DNA of 64,000 nt from Rhipidocladum racemiflorum (GCA_036346355.1 JAYEVF010000041.1:186001-250000), one strand, 5' to 3'; positions 44,369-54,999 are shown, counted from the stretch's first letter. Notes: generated by a model not told the origin, from the letters alone. Made by a program: numbers and translations.

Positions 44369-46848
44369 TTATTGGCTTAATTGATCAAGGGCCTCCAAGA
44401 GTATAGGCCTGAACCGGTTGCAATCAAGCGTAACATTCTGCTTATCCATGAAGGTCTGCCTGATGAAGTCAAATCCATGCTTGTGGAATGAAAGCGGGTT
44501 TGTGAAGATCTCATGATCCAGGGGGTATTGATCAGTGAGGCTGCTTTCGTGCACACCGATGCTGTACTGCTTGTACCGCAGGCCCATTTGCTCCGATGGG
44601 TTGCCGAAATCAATTTGGGATATCCAGTCTAGGCCACCCCACGGCACAATCTGAATTAAGGTTGCATTAGGTGGCAAGAACACACAGTTTGTAAGCCCAG
44701 CACCATGGACACCCATCATCACATCGACAGAGTTAACTACAGCGGCGAAATGGGAGAGGTTAGAGCTCACATTGGCCTCTTCCACCACAACCTCATAACC
44801 CATCGCTTCAGCCATTGCAACAATCTCATTGAGATTAAGAAACATCCTTGTCCTCTGCCTGGAGATAATGAGCAGTCTCGGTTTGATCTTGGGGTTCTCA
44901 CCAAGCGTGGTCACTGCATCCTTAGGCAATGAGTAGGTCCTGCGCATGAACCTGTTGAAATCCACCATTGAGTAATTGTGTGGAGCTTTTGACGAGTCAA
45001 TTGTGAACTCCATGTAAGCATGAAGGCCAACTATGGCATGCTTGAAGCAATGCACTTGATTATTGTTGTTGAAATCAATCAAGGGGTACTTGGATAGCTT
45101 CTCGAACACCACTTTGTACTTCCTTGTCCACCAGATAGCCATGTCTGTTATTAGGAATTGAACCTCACCATTGAACTCACTTGCAGTCGTGAAAAGAGGG
45201 ACAAGCACATCGGTGAAGTCATGAAACAGATTTCCAGTATATCCAGTCAGAGCAAAGACCACGGCGGGCACATTGTGGTGCTTCGTACACTCAAGCGCCA
45301 CTTTGCTTGATTTCACTGTCAGCTCTGTAATATGGCTGAGGCAGAATTTATCACCTTTGCGAGGGTAAGGCTTAATTTTCCATAGCTCATCTCTCCTTGA
45401 ACCGGCAGGTTCCATGTACATGACAGAACTAGCATTCGGGTGAATCCTAATATTGCCTCGCATCTCGCAGACATTGGCTCTGAAGTTTGAGAAATCACAC
45501 AGCGGTTCCTTCTCTGTCTCCACATTATCCGTGGCTGAAAAATGGAGTATCATCATTGAAACAGAAGAAATAGAAAGAGTTGGATATATCGATATCCCAC
45601 TGTGAATATGCAAAGCACCCTTTAGTTTAAGGATGAATTAATTGACAGTCAAGTGGTTAATCAATCAATTCTTTGGACTGTGACCAAAACCACCAGATTC
45701 AGATGATACATTGGTCTCATCGCATACGATTTTGATTGAAGATACAAACCTGGTAGCTGAGATCTGTCCCCGCCGTCACTCTTGTCTGCATCTGTTTCAG
45801 TCTGTTTTGCCATCTGCAGACAACAACGGCAAGCCCACCACACCCAGCAAGAACAAGTACCAGCACTGTTAACAAGTACCAAAACGGCTGTACGAACAGT
45901 TAGACCAAGAAACACTAGTATCAGCGCCTGCTACCTTCTTGCTTGCCGTTGTCACTGTCCTTGACGTCACGGATGGTATAATTGGAAACAGTTGGGAGGG
46001 TCACCTTGTCATGCTCTTGGTGCCCCTCCTCTCCTTTCTTCTCTTCACCGCCACCACCTACAATAGGGTACAGATCCCACCACCAAAGTTTCACATATAA
46101 AACAAGCATCAATTCAAAGAGCACCAAACTCTTCCGATCTCAGACCCGTGAATCAAATCCGAGCAGAACGAACTCAGTGATCATCCAACGACGGAGCTAG
46201 ACAAAGAAATTATTGAAGGATCGGAAGGTGACGGCTCACCTAGCAGTTCAGATGCAGTGGCCACCTCCTCCTTTTTGCCCTGTTCGGGCTCACTAGTGAG
46301 CATCCGCTTCTCCTCCTCACTGGTCCCTGTCATAAAGAGAAGCGTTGGTACCATTCGACATCTTAATCGAAAAAGTCTAAGATAAACAGGTACACTAGTA
46401 GAGGCTAGGCCCCAAGATTTGGCGATGGGAAGGTGGTAATTAGCTCTAAAGATTTCACCTTTGGCGTTGGCGTCCTCGCCGTCGTTGTCATCCACCACCT
46501 TGCTGGGATCCTCGGCGGCGGGGAGGGTGTCAGCGGATCTCCGGAAGTCGGCGTCGACCCGCTGGCGGATCAGTAGCGACCGCGGCGCCTGGTCCACCGA
46601 CAGCCGGCCGTTTACTGCGAGCGCAAGAATCGGGCGAGCACTTTGGTTAGCATCGATCCCAAGAAGACGAAGAAATAGTGGAGGTGGCGGTGGCGCCGCG
46701 TACGGTTGAAGAGGAGGGCGTCGGGTTTGGAGACGACAACGAAGGTGAGGGTGACTAGGAAGAAGCCGATGACGAGGGCGAGCAGCCGCAGCCGCCGCGA
46801 CTCCTGCCTCAGGCTCCGGACGAGCTTCACCCGTTCCCCCGGCTTCAT
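44369..46848 (-). CDS. GT61 glycosyltransferase, xylan arabinosyltransferase-like
   Basis: Six exons on the minus strand: 46848-46704, 46614-46459, 46326-46240, 46057-45935, 45791-45750 and 45534-44369. All introns are GT-AG and phase 1, giving 572 aa. It is a type II Golgi membrane protein: a short basic tail, a transmembrane anchor at about 20-42 (LLALVIGFFLVTLTFVVV), and an acidic stem to about 185 encoded by the four short exons. The GT61 (DUF563) catalytic domain in the last exon has VCEMRGNIRIHP, TGYTGNLFHDFTD, ISRQRTRMFLN and the MMGVHGAGLTNCVF signature (about 458-471). Grass proteins of this clade (XAT, XAX/XYXT types) add arabinose or xylose to xylan in cell walls; which activity applies here cannot be read from sequence. 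Exon 5 is only 42 bp; its acceptor was chosen because nearby alternatives give a stop. No damage is visible. Confidence 0.9.
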
Positions 46849-47028
46849 CTCCTCCTCCCTCCTCGCGCTTCTTGCCCTCCCACTACACTACCCACCTAGC
46901 TAGCTATCTCGCTCGCGAGGAGAGAGAAGGCATGGACCATGGATTAGAGTGGATGCGAGAGGAGACGAGGAAGCATTCGAGCGTGAGTATTGACCGCGGA
47001 CGGAGTGAGGTGGGAAAGGGGCGAGTTA
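46849..47028 (-). promoter_or_regulatory. GT61 5' leader and proximal promoter
   Basis: Only 180 bp separates the start codon from the hAT insertion. The part next to the ATG is GA/CT-rich (minus gcgcgaggagggaggaggag), with a ctagctagcta run at 46894-46904, typical of plant 5' untranslated leaders. No clear TATA element was seen in this interval, so the core promoter may extend into or beyond the insertion. 47021-47028 (gcgagtta) is the left copy of the hAT target duplication. Confidence 0.5.
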
Positions 47029-48257
47029 CAGGGTTTCAAAAATCGCAGATAATCGCGAGGAAATCGGGAAAATCGGTTGAATAGGTGAGGTAAGAAATTC
47101 AAAGCCATGAGGAAAACCGGTGAGATTCAAATTTGAATTCAAAAATTTTGAAAAATTTGAGAAAATTTGTCCAAATGCTGGCTAAAATTAGTATTAATAA
47201 GTTTGTATCATTTGGGATAAAATTTAGATAAAAAACCGACTTTATGATACATTTTTTGAGCTAAAACCGGAATTAGAGAGAGAAAAAAAAAGAAAATCAC
47301 TATGACATGAAATAGTATTGGGCTGATTTACTAAAGCCCATTAGCTATTTATGAGGACTTGAGCGTTTCCGACCAAGTTCTGTTGGTCATCGAGAAAGCA
47401 GAGAAGAGTCGAGAAGCTGCAGTCGCCGCCGCCGACTAGATCTCGCCGCTGGCGACCGCCTTTCTGCGCTCCGACACAGGAAATCGCGTGGTAAGGCCCG
47501 ATTTTCTGTCGATATGGCCCGATTAGCACTCATGAATACAAAGGCAGAGTTGTTATCTACACGAGGATTAGCACTCATGTCGACAGATGAGTACAACATG
47601 GCGAACCAAGTGTACACCCAACAATACCACCAGTAGCCACGAAGGTATTGTTTTATTTGTATGTTTCATTTCATTGCGACTTAATTTATACTACCGTAAT
47701 GCTTATGTAGGTTGAACATGGCATATGTGTGACAATGGAACGACGATGGAACACAACATCATGTGAACATTCTTTTTTCATGACAAATATTGCTTTCAAA
47801 TGTCATATGCCATTCATACTGAGATGTGAACTTATTGGATTGATATGTAAATGGTATTTCAAACGAATTGTTATAAGTGAGGTGTTATTGTTGCATTGCA
47901 TTTTACAACTTGAGATTGACTAAAATATAGCAAAGGTTATGCCAAAATTTTGTTCTATTTTCCATATAAATATCCTTACCTTTTTCTGATTTTTTTTGCA
48001 ATTTTACGAATTAGTTTTCTATCTATATCAAGTCTGCTGATTTTCCTTCCAATTATCCCGATAATCGGTACTAATCGACCGATTTTCTTACAAAATCGCC
48101 CGATTTTCTTGCGCCGTTGCTACTAATTGACCTTCGGCTTTCAAATGGTTTGATTCTAAATTTTATCCGGTTTTCCACAATTTTCTACCGATTTTCTAAG
48201 AAAATCGGTACCGGTGGACCCTGGAATTTCTCTGGTAAAAAGAGAAGGTGAACCCTG
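47029..48257. mobile_element. Non-autonomous hAT transposon with 8-bp target duplication
   Basis: The 1229-bp element starts CAGGGTTTCA and ends TGAACCCTG; the terminal CAGGGTT is inverted at the two ends. gcgagtta is directly repeated at 47021-47028 and 48258-48265, exactly the 8-base duplication of hAT insertions. Subterminal parts are rich in the words aaaatcgg and ccgatttt in both orientations, as in other grass hAT elements. There is no intact transposase. A middle GC-rich patch (47380-47630) may be captured or residual coding sequence, for example the plus frame from atggcccgatt (47514) of about 40 codons. Confidence 0.88.
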
Positions 48258-48277
48258 GCGAGTTATTAGGGAGAGAT

Positions 48278-48559
48278 TTCAGAATTTGACGCACTTTAAA
48301 TTTCACATTACGGAATTTAACACTTTGATCTGCTATTATACATACATACGGTCCTATATGTCATTCAAATAAATTGAAAGGCTTGCGAATTGAGTATTAA
48401 ATTCTGAAATAACTCGTGAGTTGAGAGTTTTCAGAATTTGACACACTTTAAAATTTGCATTTCGGAATTTGACACTCTGCCCCCTGTCATACACACAGAC
48501 GGTCACATATGTCATCCAAATGAGCTGAAAGGCTTGCGAATTGAGTGTCAAATTCTGAA
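48278..48559. repeat. Tandem pair of about 130-bp MITE-like units
   Basis: Unit 1 is 48278-48408 and unit 2 48430-48559. Each begins ttcagaatttgac and ends aaattctgaa. In unit 2 the 15-base ends (ttcagaatttgacac and gtgtcaaattctgaa) are perfect inverted repeats. The flanks also share cgagttat/ataactcg. The interior (cggtc.tatatgtcat.caaat, aaaggcttgcgaattgag) is about 85 percent alike by eye. Confidence 0.75.
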
Positions 48560-48767
48560 ATAACTCGTGAAGCTTGGGTGAAGCTGGAAGGGACGTCTTC
48601 CAAATTGCATGATAAGGCTTTGACATCTTCCAAATCGTAAAGCTCTGAGTTTGTATGTCTTTATCTTTGCTTTTTAAAATTGAAAATCGACACAAGATTT
48701 TATCTAATACCTATCTATCACTATGATTTCTAATCACCAGTTAAGATTAATTAGAGGAAAAAAAATT
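48560..48767. other. Short internal remnant of a minus-strand LTR element
   Basis: No coding signal. It precedes, on plus, a reversed primer site and so would be the first bases of the internal region of an LTR element on the minus strand, truncated by the MITE side. Confidence 0.4.
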
Positions 48768-49900
48768 TACTCTGATACCACCTGTAGGATCGATATACAC
48801 TAATATAGCAATCAGAGGGGGGTGAATGATTGCATGGAAGTTAAAACAAATTTTTATTGATTCACAAAACACCCATAAACAAATTACAAAAAATTATTTT
48901 GATTTCAGCAAAAACAGATTAACATATGTTCACTAAAATATTAATTCCTGAAGATCCAATCGTTGGATTGATGTGAAATTTGAACTGTAGAAACTTGATT
49001 TAATTTCAAAACTAACCCAACAAGAATAAACTCAATCGGATTTACGGATCGAAAGTTATGACCATCGCAAGTTGACTATATCAGATTATAATGAAAATCA
49101 ATCTAACCCTAATTACGAAATTAATCAAGATCTAGGATGAATTAACCAATCAAACTTTTTAGATCAATTAACTTAATACCCTAGAAAAGTTTTGAGTGGA
49201 TCAAATCAAAATTATCAATATAAAATAATGAATCAATCTAAAATCCAAAATAAGCGTGCAGACGAAAACAAAAAAAAACAAGATAACTGTACTGAAAATC
49301 ACTGTGGCACAGCGGAAAGACACTGTAGCAACATGAATATTTTAGCACCGCACGGTAGCTTGCGAGTTGCTGTATCGCCAGCTTCTTCTTCGATTCTGCA
49401 CTCAGACGCCGTAGCTAGCACTTCTTTATTTCTTTTCGTGCGCACAGTATCTAATTTTTCCTCCGTGCCTACACTAAATTCAGGAGGCAATCCCCTCTTA
49501 TTTACACTAAATAAATCCTAATGAGTTATACTCAAATACATGCATGCATCTCTACGGGCCCAATTACATATGCCCTAATACATACACATAGAGCATAAAA
49601 CTAACATATTTGCATACGTACAGCCCGCGTGTTGTCGTAGGCCTAGGGTGAGCACCCCCTTCGATTATGGAGCGAGGACGCAACCCTGCATCCCTCGTAT
49701 CGAGACCAAAGCGTACGCGAAGTAGCATTGGGCGTGGGCGGAGAGCAGAGCATACGCGAGGCCTGGTGGAGCGGGGGCACCGCAGGTAGAGGGGCGAGAC
49801 GAGGCAAGCAAGAGGGCGACGGGGCAGGCTCTCCCGCCAATTATGGAGCCGATTAGACAAGTCGCACAATCGGACCTACAACCCCATTAGAGCACTCGAG
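48768..49900 (-). repeat. LTR remnant with tRNA-Met primer site
   Basis: The minus strand reads tggtatcagagta at 48780-48768, two bases from an LTR end at 48783 (plus tgtaggatcgatatacac, followed by cagaggggggtgaat, a phrase common near the ends of plant copia- and gypsy-type LTRs). The outer limit of the LTR is unclear, somewhere between 49600 and 49930. No protein domain is present. Confidence 0.5.
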
Positions 49901-50074
49901 TAGGCGTCAGGCCGTGGTAGAATGGTGTGCAATCGTCAAGTGTGTGAAATTCCCCGTGTATCCCCATACAGGGGGCAAATAGAGGGGCGAAATCATAAAG
50001 GCCATGGTTAAAAGCCCGCAAAGCGACCATTAGGTCCTAGACTAGAGGGCGGGATCTTGTACAATTCGTCTCGG

Positions 50075-50082
50075 TATAAAAG
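50075..50082 (+). promoter_or_regulatory. TATA box of the Z LTR
   Basis: tataaaag, followed by ggggaggatgg, sits about 185 bases upstream of the Z gag start, where the LTR promoter is expected. Confidence 0.6.
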
Positions 50083-50556
50083 GGGGAGGATGGCATCAAT
50101 AAGGGGCGGACTCTTTCATCCAGGAGGTGGGTGATTCTTCCGTCCACGAGTTCCGTCAGCAAAGGGGGCGATAGTTCCGATCGAGCTATTCCTGGGAGCG
50201 TGAACCGGCCTAGCCAAACCGTCGCTTCCCAGCTAGCTTGACAAAGAAGCACCGACGACTATGCCGCCGAAGAAGAAGGCCACAACCACGTCTCAGGGGG
50301 CTATGACAGGAGCTACGGGCGGAGGATCGGGAAGGTCGCTGATACTTCAGACACGCAGTCGTCTGCGGCTGCAGGACGAGGGGGGCCACACCCCTGGGGA
50401 GGTGGAGGGATCCCCGGAAACGCGCCCGTTGCCACCGGTAGCGGTGGCGCACAAGCGTGCCCCTGGCGTCAGTTGCAGGCCACGGGCCTATCGACAACTG
50501 TACCGGGGGAGGGTGTAGCGGAGGCGTCGGACCATCCGAGCCGTCAAGGCGGCAGT

Positions 50557-51652
50557 TGATGTAACACTGGGTGTCCCGATCTTTCGATGAGAATGATAAC
50601 CTTCGATTTGGGTGGAGACGACTTTGACGATCCGACTACAACGTACAACGACGATGCGCCTTAGCAATCGCTAAACCAACTCCAAAGGGTTATTGACCTT
50701 GCCGTGGGCACGATCAACCTGATCACGAAGATCAATTCCTGCAAGCAATCGAAGAACAAGCAAGAACAAGGCAAAAGCAATCTAAAATTGCAAATATAGA
50801 TGAAGTATTGAAAAGTTGGGGTTCCGATACAAGGAGCTTGTTAGGCGGCCGTTGAGCACGTCTAAAAGACTCAAAATAGTAGCAAAAGGCTAAACTATCA
50901 AATAACCAAAACCCAAGTTATTTTGGGGGACTACCTAGCTATATATAGGAGAAATAAGAGGCCAAAACCATGCTTGGGGCGTCCAAAACACATTCATGGC
51001 AGAATAGGACTCGTATTCCTAGTTTGTCTCGGATTTGGAAAGATGACCGAACTTGTTTTGCATATTCCCGTTGACTCGGTAGGAATTTGGAGGTGAGGCC
51101 GGATCCGTTGGAAAGAGGACGTCGAAACCTTTCAAACCAGTACTCATAGACCTCAAACACCCTTGTGGATCAAAAGTTATAGTCGTTTGAAGTTGGTGCT
51201 GTCCCGGAGGCCGAATCCGAGTTGAACTTGTTTTGCAGATTCCCGTTGACTCGTAAGGAATTTGGAGGTGAGGCCGGATCCGTTGGAAAGAGGACGTCGA
51301 AACCTTTCAAACCAGTACTCATAGACCTCAAACACCCTTGTGGATCAAAAGTTATAGTCGTTTGAAGTTGGTGCTGTCCCGGAGGCCGAATTCGAGTTGA
51401 ACTTGTGCACCGGAAGAATTGGCTTCATGCTTGACGTTTGGGAGTCCTCCTTGGTTCCTAAGGACAATAAAATCATCACAAGGATTAAATAGCATTCCAT
51501 TCATTAAATTATTTGTATGCAACCCGAGGAACGCATTCACCTGGTAATTGAATTGACGTGCGCGAGCTCGAGTAATTGGCCCTTGTATTATATTGTTGGC
51601 TTCAATTGGGTTTGTAGGCATGGCCGTATGCATGGTAGTGATGTCCTCATCA
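50557..51652 (-). repeat. Y3 3' LTR (1096 bp)
   Basis: The first 300 bases (minus) encode the C-terminal 99 residues of the Y3 ORF. A 175-bp segment is tandemly duplicated inside (copies starting at 51050 and 51225 on plus), which explains most of the length difference from Y1. The minus-strand TATA box ctatatatag is at 50948-50939. Confidence 0.92.
50939..50948 (-). promoter_or_regulatory. TATA box in Y3 3' LTR
   Basis: ctatatatag is a strong, symmetrical TATA element about 700 bases into the LTR. In this copy it would read out through 50557 into Z sequence. Confidence 0.6.
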
Positions 51653-53790
51653 TCCTCCCCTTCTTGCATTTGAGTCGTCCTCGACTCAAGTTCATCATCT
51701 TCTCCCAAGTTTGTCTTTAGATCCGATAATTCATTTGACGGGCTCGAGCTCGAGTAAATGGTCCTTGAACCGACAAAGATGTAGAAGGATGGCCAAGGTG
51801 GGGGTCGATAAAGCCATGCAGATGGAGACTTCGGAGAAGATGTATAAGAAGTAGAGGATGCAGTGAAGTGTCGCCAACTTAATGGTCCTGGCCATGGTGG
51901 GGGTCGATGAAACCATGCAGTTGGAGTCGTCATAGTATATGCATACGAAGTAGAGGATGCCGTGAAGTGTCGCAAACTTAATGGTCCTGGCCAAGGTGGG
52001 GGTCGATGAAGCCATGTAGTTGATATAATTGCAGCAACACTTGGTAATGACCATATGTATGCATTGTTAGTTCTGTCCATGATGAGCATGGTCTCATCAT
52101 CCTCCCTTTCTTGAAGTGGAGTCATCCTCGACTCCATCATATTGTCCTGCAAAATATTAGTAATGATAGGAAACAAAGCGATATGCACATTTGCAATCAA
52201 ATCAATGGATCGAGAATTTCTATCAACCATATCCTCCCTTTCTTGAAAACTATCATGTGACTTGTGAATGGAACCAAATGTACTTGGTCTGACATGATTA
52301 GTGATATGGCAATTATTAAATTGATGACATTGTTGCATTGCAAACGGAGGTTTAAAATCTGAATAAATGTAAACTCGATGTGCTTTATACTCTCCTTTCT
52401 CACTATTTTTGCCAATAACATAAAAGATATTTCGCGATAACCATGACAAATCTGAATGTACAAAAAGGCTCTCCTCTAAATAATTCAGATCACACGGAAC
52501 ATCAAATTTAATGTAGCCTAATGTATATAAAGAAGACATCAATTTCAACTCATCATTTTCGCTTGTGATGTGAATGACATGTTTATTTTCAGCATAAGTG
52601 TCTCGTGTGTTAACAAAAGTGACATGTCCATTTGCTAGTTGTGTCATGAATATAAGTGAAGTATTATCACACAACTCTTCTTTATCACAAGAAATAGCAA
52701 GCAAATCATCTTGTAACAAAGCAAAATCAGCAATTGGTTCCACTATTAGTTGCTCTACGATAGCATGATTTGTGGATAGTTTTAGCTCTTCAAAATTATT
52801 TTCTCCATGTGTAAAGTCCATACCTGTTATATTACCTTGTAAATTCTCATCAGCTGTTGTAGGTGTTTCTTCAACTATTATCTCTTCACTTACACATGGG
52901 GTAGTACTGATCAGTTCTTTCTCCATATGCACTTCTACATCATTCTCTCGATGGTGCTCACTTTTCTGCAAAATGTTAGCTACAAAAGAAGGTGCAACAA
53001 TGGGCGCCTCAAATGAAGCTAATGATTCTTTCAAGGATTCAGCAAGCATATTTTCAACTCTACAAGCACATACAACCAATTCTGAAAGAGAACTATATGT
53101 TTCATCAATAAGAGCATCCTGAATTTCTTGATTAAGTCCACGTATGAACCTAAGCTCTGTTGCTTCTTCACCTTCAACTAAACCACAACGCAACAAATGA
53201 TTTTGCAATCGTTCATAGTATTCCTTAACGCACTTATTTCCTTGTTTCAAGCATTGGAGTCTAGTATACAAAAATTCAGAATGATATTCAGGAACATAAT
53301 CAATTCTCATAAGTCTTTTCATGGCCTTCCAATTTTCAGGTTTTCTCTCTTTTCTACAAATATGTTTCCACCATGTTAATGCATATTCATTTAGCACACT
53401 AGCAGCAATCCTAATCTTTTCATTTTCAGACAAATCATACTTGCCAAATTCTTTGTCTACTGCTATCTCCCAATTAATATAGGCATCAGGATCATAATGA
53501 CCATTAAAAGGTGGAATGGCGAATTTAACCTTATCTAGGGAATCATCATCAACATGTACCTGAGCATGTAGTATGCCATTTTTGTTGCTTAGAAGATGAG
53601 GTGGAGGACTGGAAGTTCCGGGGGCAGTACCTGCAAGCTTATCAAGTCTAGACAAAATAGTAGCAAGATTAGTGTTAGCTACTCCCTGAGCGGTCTCGAT
53701 AGACCGAAGGCGGTCTTCTTGCATCAACATTCTAGCAACAATTCCCTTTGCGCGTGGAGAGTGATGCATCGAATCCTCATCACCTAACAT
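51352..53790 (-). CDS. Y3 ORF: Gag fused to an unknown domain and a Pol-tail
   Basis: An intact 812-aa frame begins MLGDEDSMHHSPRAKG, homologous to the Y1 Gag start. Residues 22-55 are coiled coil and 85-250 the Gag core (FAIPPFNGHYDPDAYINWE, YYERLQNHLLRCGLVEGEEA). There is no zinc knuckle. Residues about 260-600 form a long acidic then mixed region that I cannot match to any enzyme (FDVPCDLNYLEESLFVHSD, HRVYIYSDFKPPF). Three repeats with the core RPPPWPGPLS.RHFTASSTSY follow (about 600-680). The last part (LGEDDELESRTTQMQEGEDDEDI, GPITRARARQFNYQV) is the C-terminal tail of the Y-family Pol; residues after about 713 are encoded in the LTR. In CRM elements this tail region carries the targeting motif. 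Inference: a particle and targeting protein using enzymes in trans. Confidence 0.82.
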   Translation of the reverse strand: MLGDEDSMHHSPRAKGIVARMLMQEDRLRSIETAQGVANTNLATILSRLDKLAGTAPGTSSPPPHLLSNKNGILHAQVHVDDDSLDKVKFAIPPFNGHYDPDAYINWEIAVDKEFGKYDLSENEKIRIAASVLNEYALTWWKHICRKERKPENWKAMKRLMRIDYVPEYHSEFLYTRLQCLKQGNKCVKEYYERLQNHLLRCGLVEGEEATELRFIRGLNQEIQDALIDETYSSLSELVVCACRVENMLAESLKESLASFEAPIVAPSFVANILQKSEHHRENDVEVHMEKELISTTPCVSEEIIVEETPTTADENLQGNITGMDFTHGENNFEELKLSTNHAIVEQLIVEPIADFALLQDDLLAISCDKEELCDNTSLIFMTQLANGHVTFVNTRDTYAENKHVIHITSENDELKLMSSLYTLGYIKFDVPCDLNYLEESLFVHSDLSWLSRNIFYVIGKNSEKGEYKAHRVYIYSDFKPPFAMQQCHQFNNCHITNHVRPSTFGSIHKSHDSFQEREDMVDRNSRSIDLIANVHIALFPIITNILQDNMMESRMTPLQEREDDETMLIMDRTNNAYIWSLPSVAAIISTTWLHRPPPWPGPLSLRHFTASSTSYAYTMTTPTAWFHRPPPWPGPLSWRHFTASSTSYTSSPKSPSAWLYRPPPWPSFYIFVGSRTIYSSSSPSNELSDLKTNLGEDDELESRTTQMQEGEDDEDITTMHTAMPTNPIEANNIIQGPITRARARQFNYQVNAFLGLHTNNLMNGMLFNPCDDFIVLRNQGGLPNVKHEANSSGAQVQLEFGLRDSTNFKRL
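51653..51665 (-). other. Y3 polypurine tract
   Basis: The minus strand reads aagaaggggagga directly before the LTR start. It also encodes part of the QEGEDD segment of the ORF, as in Y2. Confidence 0.8.
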
Positions 53791-54999
53791 GGTTAGTGAT
53801 GAAAAGAAAACAATATAACAAGTATAATGTTCCTATCAACTACAAGGAGGTGGTAGCAATTCTCTCAACAATCAAGCCTATAACCAAAGCTCTTACAAGT
53901 TCTTACATGCAGCAGGTGTTGACGGCCGTTGGCGTGGTCAAAAGTTCTCCGAAGCTTGGATAAAGCGATTGCCAAGGGACCGAACAAATGTACGAGGTTG
54001 GGTGTGGAGCTTGGATAGGCAAAATTTATTTCCTATGCAATCTGATAATTCTAGTTATTGTAATGATAAGTAATGATCCATACTAGAATTCACAAGCCCT
54101 AGTTGCCGATCTCAAAGATATAAGTGAATTTGAAGGCAACACACACGCAAAGATAATGGCACTTGTGCAATCAAGGAATGAGCTATAAAATATAAGTGAT
54201 GCACCAAAAGCTCTATTGCACAAGTCGTAGAGAGACGCTAACTTATTGCTTTGAGAAAGTAAAAAGGGCACAAGATTGCTCACTAATTAATAAATTGCAC
54301 AACCTAAAAGTAACGAACACAAATTAGGGTTTTGCTCAATATAGTGCGACCGGCCACAATTTTCTTTTTCTTTTTCTTTTCCCTTTTTTTTGTTTTTGGC
54401 CTTTTGGCTCTTTCTCTTTTCTCTCTTTTGGTGACTTTCGGCCAACACTACTACGAACAAAAAGTTTTGGAATCCCTAACTTGGTGTCACAAGATAAGAT
54501 GATGATATGATAACTGAAGATTGTGCAATGTATCAAGTAGAGCAGCCCTAAGCAATATCAACAAGCTAGTCTCAAATAGGATCGAAGTGTTCACAAAGGA
54601 TGAATTGGTTCCCAAAGGTAAGTGTACTGATGTTTTTCTAGGGCAGCAAACTTGTCGCCTAGATTAATGTTTGAAGATCACCGAATTTGATTGATTGACA
54701 GTGGAAGGAATTGAAGCTTATATCCTCAGCTTTCATTAGAGTGCAAGAATACAAAAATCCGAGTTCGTATGTGAAAGTTATGCTTGAAATACTAAACTGG
54801 ACAGAATTGAAGGATAGAAGCTACGCGAAGGAAAGGAAAGATCAGCAACTAAAACATGGACTCTAATGGATCAAAACCTAACAAAACTCACTAAAATTAC
54901 AGATTAAAACTAAAGGTTGAATTTTTGTGGAGTAGTTTTCAATTTAGGACAGAAATCAAAACTAACCTAAGGCACTGATATTCTCACTGATCAACCGAA
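53791..54999 (-). other. Y3 leader
   Basis: A 1.2-kb non-coding leader lies between primer site and ORF. It has a CT-rich stretch (54360-54430 on plus; ttttctttttcttttt) and no long frame. The part next to the ATG (caagtataatgttcctatc.acta) is shared with Y1, while the Y1 GC-rich repeats are absent. Confidence 0.75.

Noticed and set aside
45791..45834. Alternative acceptor tctgcag upstream of GT61 exon 5
   Set aside because: Using it in the required phase gives an immediate stop (TGA); the acceptor at 45792-45793 keeps the frame.
49192..49521. 109-codon frame in the LTR remnant
   Set aside because: Composition is Asn/Lys/Ser biased and the region is non-coding LTR text on the other strand.
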